Source: Bryobacterales bacterium
GTDB taxonomy: Bacteria; Acidobacteriota; Terriglobia; Bryobacterales; Bryobacteraceae
DNA: 18,008 bases
NCBI GenBank assembly: GCA_003154855.1
Contig: PMEV01000413.1
Coordinates: 1,148 to 19,155, forward strand
Direction: 5' to 3'
The position numbers were made by a program, and so were the translations under genes. The notes beneath the pieces are model-generated. The model did not search any database. It had not been told where the DNA came from and was given only the letters and a program-made list of their open reading frames with translations. This document shows, in pieces, positions 1-6,149 of the stretch (positions are counted from its first letter, which is position 1; every line of letters starts with the position of its first letter).

Positions 1-710
1 AGCCGGACCTTTTGCGATTCCAGCTCGCCCACCGTCCCCAGGAGGTCCGGAAACGTGCCGGCCTTAATCGCGGCACGAAGCTGGCTGACTACCTTCTCTT
101 GATCCTTCAGCTTCTGGAGCTTTGAGGGGTACTCCCATGAAAGCCCCAGGAGGAACGCATTGTTGACCTGCTGGTCCCACTCCTTCTGCTTGCGGTGGTT
201 CTCAAAGGGAATCGAAAAGGCATCAGGTCCCCGTCGGACGAAATAGGAGAAAACGCTGCGGAAGGTGGGTTCAAAGGGATCGGCCTTGGCCTGAGGAGGC
301 AGGTCGAACATCAGCCAACCCAGGAGGTCGGTCCACTGCGCGGTCGAAAGCACAAAGGCGCCCGTCTCGTTGTCTTTCTTTGGCTTGACAGGCCAGTCCG
401 TGAAGTCACCTTCGAGACTTACCAATCGAGGGCTCGCTGTGTTGCGGCTGGCTCTATAAGGCTTCCCCCGAAGATCCAACTCCACGGTGAACGTCCAACC
501 GCGAATCTGCGACGCCATCAGGCGATTCTTCTTGTCCGCCTTCGATCCGAGGCAGAAGTGAACGATCTCGACCAGCGTCGTCTTGCCGGCTCCGTTCCGC
601 GAGTCCTTGTCGGTGGCCGCCAAGGTGCGGGTGGCGAGCACCACATTGAAGCCGGGCTGAAACTCAATTTCGCGGAAGCTGGGGTGATCGCAGCGAATCG
701 CTCGGATCAT
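1..710 (-). CDS. ABC-3C system ATPase (SMC/RecF-like, DUF2326-type), 5' part only
   Basis: Reading leftward from the ATG at 710-708, the frame stays open to the window edge, giving 236 N-terminal residues; the rest lies outside. The start overlaps the stop of the preceding small gene in an ATGA, so the two are probably translationally coupled. The protein opens with a short strand region (MIRAIRCDHPSFREIEFQPG), then a Walker A loop SRNGAGKTT at about residues 37-45 followed by LVEIVHFCLG. This 'RNGxGKTTL' P-loop near the N-terminus is typical of SMC/RecF-like ABC ATPases. Charged helical sequence that could begin a coiled-coil arm starts near residue 190. Walker B and the signature motif would lie beyond the window. 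In the known ABC-three-component conflict systems the ATPase is encoded beside a small middle component and an effector/sensor protein, as here. Assignment to the ABC ATPases is firm; the ABC-3C label rests on the neighbours. Confidence 0.8.
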   Translation of the reverse strand, partial: MIRAIRCDHPSFREIEFQPGFNVVLATRTLAATDKDSRNGAGKTTLVEIVHFCLGSKADKKNRLMASQIRGWTFTVELDLRGKPYRASRNTASPRLVSLEGDFTDWPVKPKKDNETGAFVLSTAQWTDLLGWLMFDLPPQAKADPFEPTFRSVFSYFVRRGPDAFSIPFENHRKQKEWDQQVNNAFLLGLSWEYPSKLQKLKDQEKVVSQLRAAIKAGTFPDLLGTVGELESQKVR

Positions 711-937
711 GGCGTATTCCTACGAAGACGGTCTCCCTCGAACTCTATTGCGCCCAGAGCGAAGAGAAAACTGGCGGCGAGAGTGAACTGCTCGAAAGAA
801 GTCCTGTTGTCTCGGAGTCTCAACTGCTCCCAGGTGGTCGAAACCGATCGCGGGCGATCACTGAGGATCTGTAGGAGCTCTCCCCCCACAGCCAGAAGCG
901 ACCGGCTTAGCGGCAAGTGCTTGTCCGGCAGGACCAT
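707..937 (-). CDS. ABC-three-component system middle component (MC6-like), 76 aa
   Basis: A 76-residue protein beginning MVLPDKHLPLSRSLLAVGGE, which resembles the small middle component (MC6 type) of ABC-3C systems: an LPDKH.PLSRSLL opening, a helical core (LLQILSDRPRSVSTTWEQLR) and a C-terminal hydrophobic helix plus strand (FTLAASFLFALGAIEFEGDRL) like a small winged-helix domain. The ATG at 937 is preferred because it puts the conserved LPDKH at the very N-terminus. A TTG at 949, directly abutting the upstream stop, would add four residues. No strong Shine-Dalgarno sequence precedes either start, so coupling to the upstream gene is likely. Its stop overlaps the ATPase start by 4 bp. Middle components are thought to link the ATPase to the third protein. 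The family is recalled from memory; profile searching would settle it. Confidence 0.72.
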   Translation of the reverse strand: MVLPDKHLPLSRSLLAVGGELLQILSDRPRSVSTTWEQLRLRDNRTSFEQFTLAASFLFALGAIEFEGDRLRRNTP

Positions 938-949
938 CGTGATAGCCAA

Positions 950-1852
950 TTAGCGCTCGAACACATCACAAAGCTCGAAATAATGGGTGACGATCCCAAC
1001 CGCCGCCCAGAAAAGCCTGGGCTCCCGGCGATGCTCACCTAACACGTATTCTATAAGACCGAAGAAGATCACGTCAGAACCATCCGCCGAAGCAGCAAGC
1101 TCCTTGTACCTTCCGGCCAACTCGGCCGCAATCACCTGCGAGAAACCAGGGTCGGGCATGCTGGTGACGAACCTCTCGACAAGCTTTGCCACCGGCAAGG
1201 CGGGCCTGACCAAGCTCGTCACCTCATCAGAGAGGCCATTCCTTCGGAGCTTCTCCGCGATGGCGGTGAGATCCAAATCGACGGTGTCGGACATGACGGC
1301 GTCGAGCCGCCCCAAGTGCTTCATCAGAACCTGAATCTCGGCGGCCGTCGTCGTAGGTGCGTCTGCCACATCGGGCACGAAGCCCAGGAGCGCCTGCCGA
1401 TCGGCAAGAGAGAGCCTCTTGACGACATCCCAGAGGCCGGCCCGGCCCATGTGGTCGATCTTGATCTGAGGGTGACCTAACCTCAAGTCTTCCACAGCCG
1501 CGACTGCCTGGGGCGGCAGGGCCCGCTCAGAGCTCCAAACAAAGTCCCAACTCCGCATCTTGTCTTGCCAACGGTTTCTGGCGCCATGGAAGTCCTCCAC
1601 GATCTTCCTCGCGGCTTCCGGACCGGTCATGTCTTCGGGGGCGTAGCACTGATAGACGGTTCCAGTGGTCGTTGAATAGCCATCCGCTTTCCAGTCTCCT
1701 ACCTTCCCCATCGGCTTGATCATCACGAAACCGGGGTCTGCCTTTTGCATGATCTGTTCAAAGAAGTCCTGAAATGCTCTGCCTGTGCGTCGATACAGCT
1801 CAAGCTCGAGCTCGCGTCGGTGGTGGTGCAGGGCGAATTCTTCCCTAGTCAT
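950..1852 (-). CDS. ABC-3C system effector/sensor protein with endonuclease-like N-terminus
   Basis: First gene of the minus-strand module, 300 residues from the ATG at 1852. An in-frame ATG at 1990 would add 46 residues of unconvincing low-quality sequence across a palindrome-rich region, so the internal start is preferred. Residues 1-37 form charged helices (MTREEFALHHHRRELELELY). Residues about 42-75 carry GDWKADGY (52-59) and VYQCYAPE (66-73). This spacing is reminiscent of the Mrr/PD-(D/E)XK restriction-endonuclease fold, where a 'GD..nDG' strand is followed by a Q/E-x-K strand. Here the second motif reads QCY, without the expected lysine. The remaining ~200 residues are helical and end in FWAAVGIVTHYFELCDVFE, plausibly the C-terminal domain that pairs with the ATPase/middle component. 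It may be an active nuclease, or an inactive nuclease fold used for nucleic-acid sensing. The association with the module is clear; the biochemical role is inferred. Confidence 0.65.
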   Translation of the reverse strand: MTREEFALHHHRRELELELYRRTGRAFQDFFEQIMQKADPGFVMIKPMGKVGDWKADGYSTTTGTVYQCYAPEDMTGPEAARKIVEDFHGARNRWQDKMRSWDFVWSSERALPPQAVAAVEDLRLGHPQIKIDHMGRAGLWDVVKRLSLADRQALLGFVPDVADAPTTTAAEIQVLMKHLGRLDAVMSDTVDLDLTAIAEKLRRNGLSDEVTSLVRPALPVAKLVERFVTSMPDPGFSQVIAAELAGRYKELAASADGSDVIFFGLIEYVLGEHRREPRLFWAAVGIVTHYFELCDVFER

Positions 1853-1859
1853 GGACCCA

Positions 1860-1881
1860 AACAGTTCTGACTCAAACTGTT
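1860..1881. repeat. Inverted repeat AACAGTT-N8-AACTGTT upstream of the ABC-3C operon
   Basis: Perfect 7-bp arms at 1860-1866 and 1875-1881 with an 8-bp spacer. The proximal arm begins 8 bp upstream of the preferred start of the first ABC-3C gene, so it could be an operator or, in the mRNA, a hairpin covering the ribosome-binding region. If the longer start (1990) were used it would instead be coding. Confidence 0.55.
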
Positions 1882-1902
1882 CCGCAATACAAGGGGTGTC
1901 TC

Positions 1903-1915
1903 GGTCAAGTTGACC
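1903..1915. repeat. 13-bp palindrome GGTCAA-G-TTGACC
   Basis: Perfect 6-bp arms around a single central base, a size and symmetry typical of a dimeric repressor half-site pair. It lies about 50 bp upstream of the ABC-3C start and about 80 bp upstream of the CPBP start. One arm reads TTGACC, similar to a -35 hexamer, but no well-spaced -10 was found. Confidence 0.5.
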
Positions 1916-1920
1916 ATCTC

Positions 1921-1968
1921 GATCATGGTGTGGCGCTGACCGTCCGCCCGCAGTGTCCGACCATGATC
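1921..1968. repeat. Separated inverted repeat GATCATGGT ... ACCATGATC
   Basis: Perfect 9-bp arms at 1921-1929 and 1960-1968 enclose 30 bp. Arm spacing (centre to centre 39 bp, near four helical turns) would suit two sites read on the same face, or a long stem-loop. The right arm lies about 25 bp upstream of the most distal CPBP start. Confidence 0.5.
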
Positions 1969-1993
1969 TCTCTGCGGCTCCGCAACTCAACGG

Positions 1994-2842
1994 ATGGCGT
2001 ATACTCCAGGTTTGGCACCGGAATCGCCGCGTGGGGAACTCGGCCGTGGGATGGCGCCCCTGGTCGGTTACTTTGTCCTGGTGTTCACGATCACCTGGGG
2101 CGTCGGCGCGGTTTGCCTGTTCGCGCCCAAGGTGGCCAAGTCCATTGCGCCCGGGCCCGCGTTGACGAATCCATTGTTCTACGTGGCCGTCTATGCGCCC
2201 ACCATCGCAGCGCTGATTTTGACGGCCTATTTCGGCGGCGGCATCGGGCTGCGGAAGTTACTGGCGCGTCTCATCCCGTGGCGGGCCGGTCTTCGATGGT
2301 ATCTCGCCATTCTGGTGGGCTTCCCCTTGGTGGGGCTGCTGGCGGGCCGGGTGGCGGGGTTGTTTGGCGCCGCTCAGGGTCATGTTCCCAACTGGGCGCA
2401 CTTTTACTACGCATTGATCCCGGCACTGGTGATCGATCCGGGCCCGCTAGGAGAGGAACTCGGCTGGCGAGGCTTCGCCCTTCCCCGAATGCTGGAGCGC
2501 TGGCCACCACTTACCTCAAGTCTGATCTTGGGCCTGATCTGGGGCGCCTGGCACTTACCTGCGTTCTTTATCGTTGGGCTGCCTCAGAATCGCCTGGCGA
2601 TTCCCGCACTGCTGCTGGCCACGATGGGAATCTCAGTAATCGACACGTGGATTTTCCTGCGAACCGAAGGCAGCTTGTTGCCGATGATCCTGGTGCACCT
2701 TATGACGAATCACTGCGCTAAGCTGCTGGGCATATCGTTTGCCACCTCGGTGGCCGCTGGAGCCGTTTGCGTTCTGGTCGTCGTGCTAGCGGGCGGGCTG
2801 CGTGTCGCGCCCCTGGCAAGAGCCAAGGCAATTGCCAGCTAG
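1994..2842 (+). CDS. CPBP-family (CAAX/ABI) intramembrane metalloprotease
   Basis: A 282-residue polytopic membrane protein. The family's catalytic motifs are present: EELGWRGFALP (residues 154-164, the EExxxR glutamate pair), WGAWHLP with His187, and HLMTNH at 235-240. Hydrophobic segments fall at about 23-43, 62-80, 102-122, 136-150, 174-196, 203-222, 228-236 and 248-268. These proteases cut within the membrane. Bacterial members are linked to prenyl-protein processing, bacteriocin self-immunity or unknown roles, and the substrate here cannot be read from sequence. The start is uncertain: ATG at 1994 gives a 19-residue polar extension, while ATG at 2051 starts just before the first membrane segment. 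It is divergent from the ABC-3C module, and its TAG overlaps the opposing flagellar stop codon. Whether it belongs functionally to the defence module is unknown. Confidence 0.88.
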   Translation: MAYTPGLAPESPRGELGRGMAPLVGYFVLVFTITWGVGAVCLFAPKVAKSIAPGPALTNPLFYVAVYAPTIAALILTAYFGGGIGLRKLLARLIPWRAGLRWYLAILVGFPLVGLLAGRVAGLFGAAQGHVPNWAHFYYALIPALVIDPGPLGEELGWRGFALPRMLERWPPLTSSLILGLIWGAWHLPAFFIVGLPQNRLAIPALLLATMGISVIDTWIFLRTEGSLLPMILVHLMTNHCAKLLGISFATSVAAGAVCVLVVVLAGGLRVAPLARAKAIAS

Positions 2843-3285
2843 CCGCCTTGGCCGGCAGCGGCGGCGCTCGAAGTCTGGGCCTCGGCGGGCGCGTCGTCGG
2901 GGAGGGGCGCGTCCAGCGACATTTGCTGCACCTTGATGAGCAGCTCGACTTCCTGCTCGGGGACTTCCAGGGCGGCGGCGATCCGCTGAATGGTCTCGCC
3001 GCGGCGGTACATACGCAGGGCCTGGCTGCGGATGGTGAGATTCACTCCCGCGCGGGGAGAAGTGGGAGCTACCAGCACGCCGGTGCGCGATTCGGCCTCC
3101 TCCATCGCCCTTTTCACGTCGGTGAACTCGACGCTGAGCAGGCCGATAGCCGCCTCGAGCGCGTTCTGCTTCCGGCGCTGGGCCCGGATATCGCGGTTCA
3201 GCGAAATGAATAGATACAGGCAGGCTCCCAGGCCCAACCCGAGCAGCAGGCAAGAAAGCAGCGAACTCTGAACTTCCCCGGCCAT
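2839..3285 (-). CDS. Membrane-anchored coiled-coil protein with C-terminal HTH-like segment
   Basis: Last gene of the minus-strand flagellar operon, 148 residues, with a good ribosome-binding site (GGAGGAACGG before the ATG at 3285). One transmembrane segment (about residues 8-28) is followed by a charged heptad-like coiled coil (about 30-67), a short linker, and a helix-turn-helix-like stretch at about 87-118 (SQALRMYRRGETIQRIAAAL followed by EVPEQEVELLIK). The tail (about 122-148) is Ala/Pro/Asp-rich. This layout resembles the DUF2802/DUF6115-type proteins often found beside flagellar or chemotaxis genes in several phyla; that family assignment is from memory. It lies 39 bp downstream of the FliY-like gene. 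A function in flagellar assembly or as a membrane-tethered DNA-binding factor is conceivable but unproven. The stop codon overlaps the convergent CPBP stop. Confidence 0.8.
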   Translation of the reverse strand: MAGEVQSSLLSCLLLGLGLGACLYLFISLNRDIRAQRRKQNALEAAIGLLSVEFTDVKRAMEEAESRTGVLVAPTSPRAGVNLTIRSQALRMYRRGETIQRIAAALEVPEQEVELLIKVQQMSLDAPLPDDAPAEAQTSSAAAAGQGG

Positions 3286-3324
3286 CCGTTCCTCCCGCAG
3301 CCCAATGAGGGCCGCGTCATCGGC

Positions 3325-4167
3325 TCATTGCAGCGTTCTGAGCCTTTTGTCGCGGCTGATGATCTCCTGAATCCGCACCCCATAGTTGCCTTCCACCACC
3401 ACCACCTCGCCGCGCGCGATGACGAAGTTGTTCACGATCACTTCGACCGGTTCGGTGATGGTGCGGCTGAGCTCGACGATGGACCCGGAAGTGAGCTTCA
3501 GTACGTCCTTGAGAGCGAGCTGGGCGCGCCCGAACGAGACGCTGACCGGGAGTTCCAGCTCCAGGAGGAGGTCCAGCGTACGGGGCTCCTCCGGTTTCGG
3601 GGCCGGCGGCCCGGCGGCAGGCACGGAAAGCCCGGCGGCAGCGGCTAGAGCGGGCCGCTCGCCGGCGGCTTGGAACCACTCCTGCGCCCCGGCCGGCAAC
3701 GCGAGACGGAGCGGAGGCAATTTCGATCCGGCCAGGGTCACATCGATTTCGAAAGCCCGACTGCCCGCGGCGGGCGGCGCCTTCTCGGCACCCTTTTCGC
3801 AGGCCGTCTCCCGGCCCACCCGGCGGGTGATGGCCTGGGCCAGTCCGGAACAAGCCTGGCTCAAGGCTTCCAGATAGGTATTCTTGGCGTCCTGGGGATC
3901 GGTAACTTCGATGCCGGCGCCGCGCAGGACCTGGCTGCCGATCTCGACCCAGGCCGCGCGGGGCGCTCCCGCCCAAAAGATGGCCTGCGCTCCCAGGCTG
4001 AGCGGCTGTTCCCACCACAGCATGTCCGCGGGGTCGGGGGCGCCCTCCGCGTCGCGCGATGCGACCAGCGGCCGCTCACCGGTCATTCCCTCGAGGCTGT
4101 CGGCCAGCCGCGCGGTCCAGTTCTCGAGCAGCCACCCGATCCCCTCGCCGCGATCGTGCTCGCTCAT
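3325..4167 (-). CDS. Long FliN/FliY-like flagellar motor switch protein
   Basis: A 280-residue protein whose C-terminal ~75 residues (about 198-273) are a SpoA/FliN domain: LDLLLELELPVSVSFGRAQL, then DVLKLTSGSIVELSRTITEP and VEVIVNNFVIARGEVVVVEG, ending in NYGVRIQEI. FliN forms the bottom of the C-ring and binds FliH and the response regulator. The ~170-residue N-terminal part is not a standard FliN extension; helix segments such as EALSQACSGLAQAITRRVGR suggest a CheC/FliY-like or FliM-middle-like fold, which is inference. A Pro/Ala linker (about 171-194) joins the two parts. A good Shine-Dalgarno (AGGAGA) precedes the ATG at 4167. Located 49 bp downstream of the sigma factor. A second, short FliN is encoded at 11588-11836, so this one may have a specialised role. 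Confidence 0.85.
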   Translation of the reverse strand: MSEHDRGEGIGWLLENWTARLADSLEGMTGERPLVASRDAEGAPDPADMLWWEQPLSLGAQAIFWAGAPRAAWVEIGSQVLRGAGIEVTDPQDAKNTYLEALSQACSGLAQAITRRVGRETACEKGAEKAPPAAGSRAFEIDVTLAGSKLPPLRLALPAGAQEWFQAAGERPALAAAAGLSVPAAGPPAPKPEEPRTLDLLLELELPVSVSFGRAQLALKDVLKLTSGSIVELSRTITEPVEVIVNNFVIARGEVVVVEGNYGVRIQEIISRDKRLRTLQ

Positions 4168-4216
4168 GTGCTCTCCTGAAGTCCTGCGCCGGAGGCCTCC
4201 CCTGGCGGGAGCGGCC

Positions 4217-4969
4217 TCAGAGCCCGCCCCGCGTGGGCCAGCGCTTCTCGATGTATCCGCGCAACCGCAAGATGCCTTGGGTCTTGAGTTGCGAGACCCG
4301 CGACTCGTGCAGATCCACGACCTTGGCGATTTCGCGGAGAGTCAGTTCTTCGTGGTAGTAAAGGCTCAGCACCGTACGCTCGACGTAAGGCATTTTGTCG
4401 ATCGCCTCCGCCAGGAGCCGCTCGAGTTCCGCGCGCTCCAGAATGCGCGACGGCCAGTTCTCCTCGTCGTCGGAGATGTATTTCAGCAGGTCGCGGTTGC
4501 CCTCTTCGCCGCCGGCGAATTCCAGGCTGCCCAGGTTGACGCCGCGTATCTCGACCAGCCAGGTATGGTACTCGTCGGTGGTCAGCTTCAATTCGGTCGC
4601 GATCTCATCCTCGGAGGGCGTGCGGTGCAAGCGCTGCTCGGACCTGAAGACGGCCGCCTCGATCAGCTTGGCTTTCTTGCGCTTCTGGCGCGGCGCCCAA
4701 TCCAGGCCCCGCAAGCTGTCCAGAATGGCGCCGCGTATCTTATACTCCGCGTAAGTCTTGAGCTTGACGTTGAGAGTGGGATTGAAGTTGTCGATGGCCG
4801 AGATGAGACCCACGATGCCAGCGCTGATCAGATCCTCGAGGCCCACGCTGGAGGGCACGCGATCGTGAATCCGGCGGGCGATCAGGCGGACTTGGGGCAG
4901 GTTTTCGAGAATCAACCGCTCGCGCTCGGCTGCCAGACTCTCCGCGGTCAACTGGTAGGTATTCGTCAC
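4217..4969 (-). CDS. fliA: FliA/WhiG-family RNA polymerase sigma factor (sigma-28)
   Basis: A 250-residue sigma-70-family factor of the flagellar type, which directs RNA polymerase to late flagellar and chemotaxis promoters. Region 2 spans about residues 18-88 (LEDLISAGIVGLISAIDNFN, then LKTYAEYKIRGAILDSLRGL, the FliA/WhiG hallmark); region 3 about 95-165 (RTPSEDEIATELKLT); region 4 about 185-240 (MPYVERTVLSLYYHEELTLR and IAKVVDLHESRVSQLKTQGI, the -35-binding HTH). Start is GTG at 4969 with AAGGA about ten bases upstream; no earlier in-frame start with a better site was seen. It sits between flhF and the FliY-like gene, a common order in phyla with this operon type. No anti-sigma FlgM is visible in the window. 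Confidence 0.95.
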   Translation of the reverse strand: MTNTYQLTAESLAAERERLILENLPQVRLIARRIHDRVPSSVGLEDLISAGIVGLISAIDNFNPTLNVKLKTYAEYKIRGAILDSLRGLDWAPRQKRKKAKLIEAAVFRSEQRLHRTPSEDEIATELKLTTDEYHTWLVEIRGVNLGSLEFAGGEEGNRDLLKYISDDEENWPSRILERAELERLLAEAIDKMPYVERTVLSLYYHEELTLREIAKVVDLHESRVSQLKTQGILRLRGYIEKRWPTRGGL

Positions 4970-5018
4970 TAGTAGCGTCCTTCAGGAGGCCGGCGGAGCC
5001 TGCCCCGCTTACAGACCT

Positions 5019-6149
5019 CTAAGCCGCCGCGGCCGCCGCCAGCCGTGCGCCGCGAGCCAGAATCAGATTCACAATGCGCTCCTGGGTAGCCGGCTCGAGG
5101 TCCTCCGGAACCCGCTGGCCGGCCGTGAGGAACGAAACGGGTTTGCCGGTGCGCGCCGCCTCGTTCAAGATCGGCCCGAACGTTTCGGTCTCGTCCAGTT
5201 TGGTGAACAAGAGCCGTTGCGGCCGGAAAATCTCGAAGCGATCCACTACTCGCGTTAGATCGGCGGATTTCATCGAGGCCGATAGGACCAAATGCGTCTC
5301 AATGTCCGGGCGGCCGGCGAGGTAGCGGGCCAGGTCGGCCGCCTCGGCCAGGTCGTTGAACCCGTGGCCGGGGGTGTCGATGAGGATGAGGTCCTTGCGG
5401 CTATGCTCCTCCAGGGCCTGGGCCAGCGTCCGGGTGGTGTCCAGGGCTTGGAACCCCAGGCCCAGGATGGCCGCATAGGAGCGCAGTTGTTCGACCGAGG
5501 CGACGCGGTAATTGTCCACCGAGATCAACTGGGTGGGCCGGCGGGCCGAGATTCCGTAGCGCACCGCGAGCTTCACCAGCGTGGTGGTCTTTCCGCAGCC
5601 GCAAGGCCCCACCAGGGCCACCATGCGAGGCCGGGCGCCCAACCCGCCGAGCTGCGCGTTGCAAGCGACGCGGCGGGCGATTTCCGCCGACAGCGCCCGG
5701 GACAGGCTCTGGGCGGCCGGGGCGGCGGAGCGCAGGTGGTTCAGGACGTCGTGGGCCAGTTCCGCGCCCACCCCGGAGTCGATCAGGGAGGCGAAAATCT
5801 CGGCCAGCTCGGGAGTATTCGGGTAATGGGTGGCGGCTAGGGCATTGGAGCGGGTCACGGCGGATGCCATGCGTTCCATTTGAGCGCGCATGGCAGCCAG
5901 TTCCGAGGAGAACTGGGCGCCATCCGCCTGCGAGGACGGGGTAGAGGTGCTGGGCGCCGGCATAGGCAGGGAGCCGTCGGCGGCGGGCTGCGGGGGCGCC
6001 AGGGCCATGACCACCTCCCATTCGCCCAGGTGGCGCGCCTCGGGCGGAGCCTTGCGAGAGTGCACCAGCATGGCCTCCGGTCCCAACTCTCGCCGCGCCA
6101 TTTCCAGTGCCGCCGCCACGTTGACGGCGAAATACGATTTCAATCTCAT
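5019..6149 (-). CDS. flhF: Flagellar biosynthesis GTPase FlhF
   Basis: A 376-residue SRP-type GTPase that sets flagellar position and number at the inner membrane. N-terminal ~50 residues (MRLKSYFAVNVAAALEMARR, then GPEAMLVHSRK) match the FlhF B-domain start. A Pro/Ala/Ser-rich linker (about 51-78) and a helical N domain (about 80-170) follow. The NG GTPase shows G1 GPCGCGKTTT (181-190), VDNYR (211-215), G3 DTPGHG (258-263), G4 TKLDE (316-320) and G5 TAGQRVPEDL (342-351). The G1 loop has cysteines at positions 183 and 185, where residues such as T/P and V are usual. The C-terminus ends in an alanine run. AAGGA lies six bases before the ATG. No FlhG (MinD-like partner) gene follows; the sigma factor starts 49 bp downstream. 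Confidence 0.96.
   Translation of the reverse strand: MRLKSYFAVNVAAALEMARRELGPEAMLVHSRKAPPEARHLGEWEVVMALAPPQPAADGSLPMPAPSTSTPSSQADGAQFSSELAAMRAQMERMASAVTRSNALAATHYPNTPELAEIFASLIDSGVGAELAHDVLNHLRSAAPAAQSLSRALSAEIARRVACNAQLGGLGARPRMVALVGPCGCGKTTTLVKLAVRYGISARRPTQLISVDNYRVASVEQLRSYAAILGLGFQALDTTRTLAQALEEHSRKDLILIDTPGHGFNDLAEAADLARYLAGRPDIETHLVLSASMKSADLTRVVDRFEIFRPQRLLFTKLDETETFGPILNEAARTGKPVSFLTAGQRVPEDLEPATQERIVNLILARGARLAAAAAA

Larger units (their letters stand above)
1853..1993. promoter_or_regulatory. Divergent intergenic region between ABC-3C module and CPBP gene
   Basis: This 141-bp stretch separates the starts of two divergently transcribed genes and must hold promoters for both. Three separate inverted repeats lie in it (listed individually). 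No convincing -35/-10 pair could be placed on either strand. Base composition is noticeably less G+C-rich than the flagellar genes. Confidence 0.5.

Noticed and set aside
195..953. A 252-codon plus-strand frame opposite the ABC ATPase and middle component
   Set aside because: The minus-strand frame has a Walker A motif and coupled gene ends. The plus-strand product has no recognisable features.
1853..1990. N-terminal extension of the 300-residue ABC-3C protein to the ATG at 1990
   Set aside because: The added 46 residues lack secondary-structure character, cross the palindromic region and precede a natural-looking N-terminus (MTREEFALHH).
2842..2900. Possible intrinsic terminator between the CPBP gene and the flagellar operon
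   Set aside because: The stops overlap and no stem followed by a T-run was seen on either strand near the junction.
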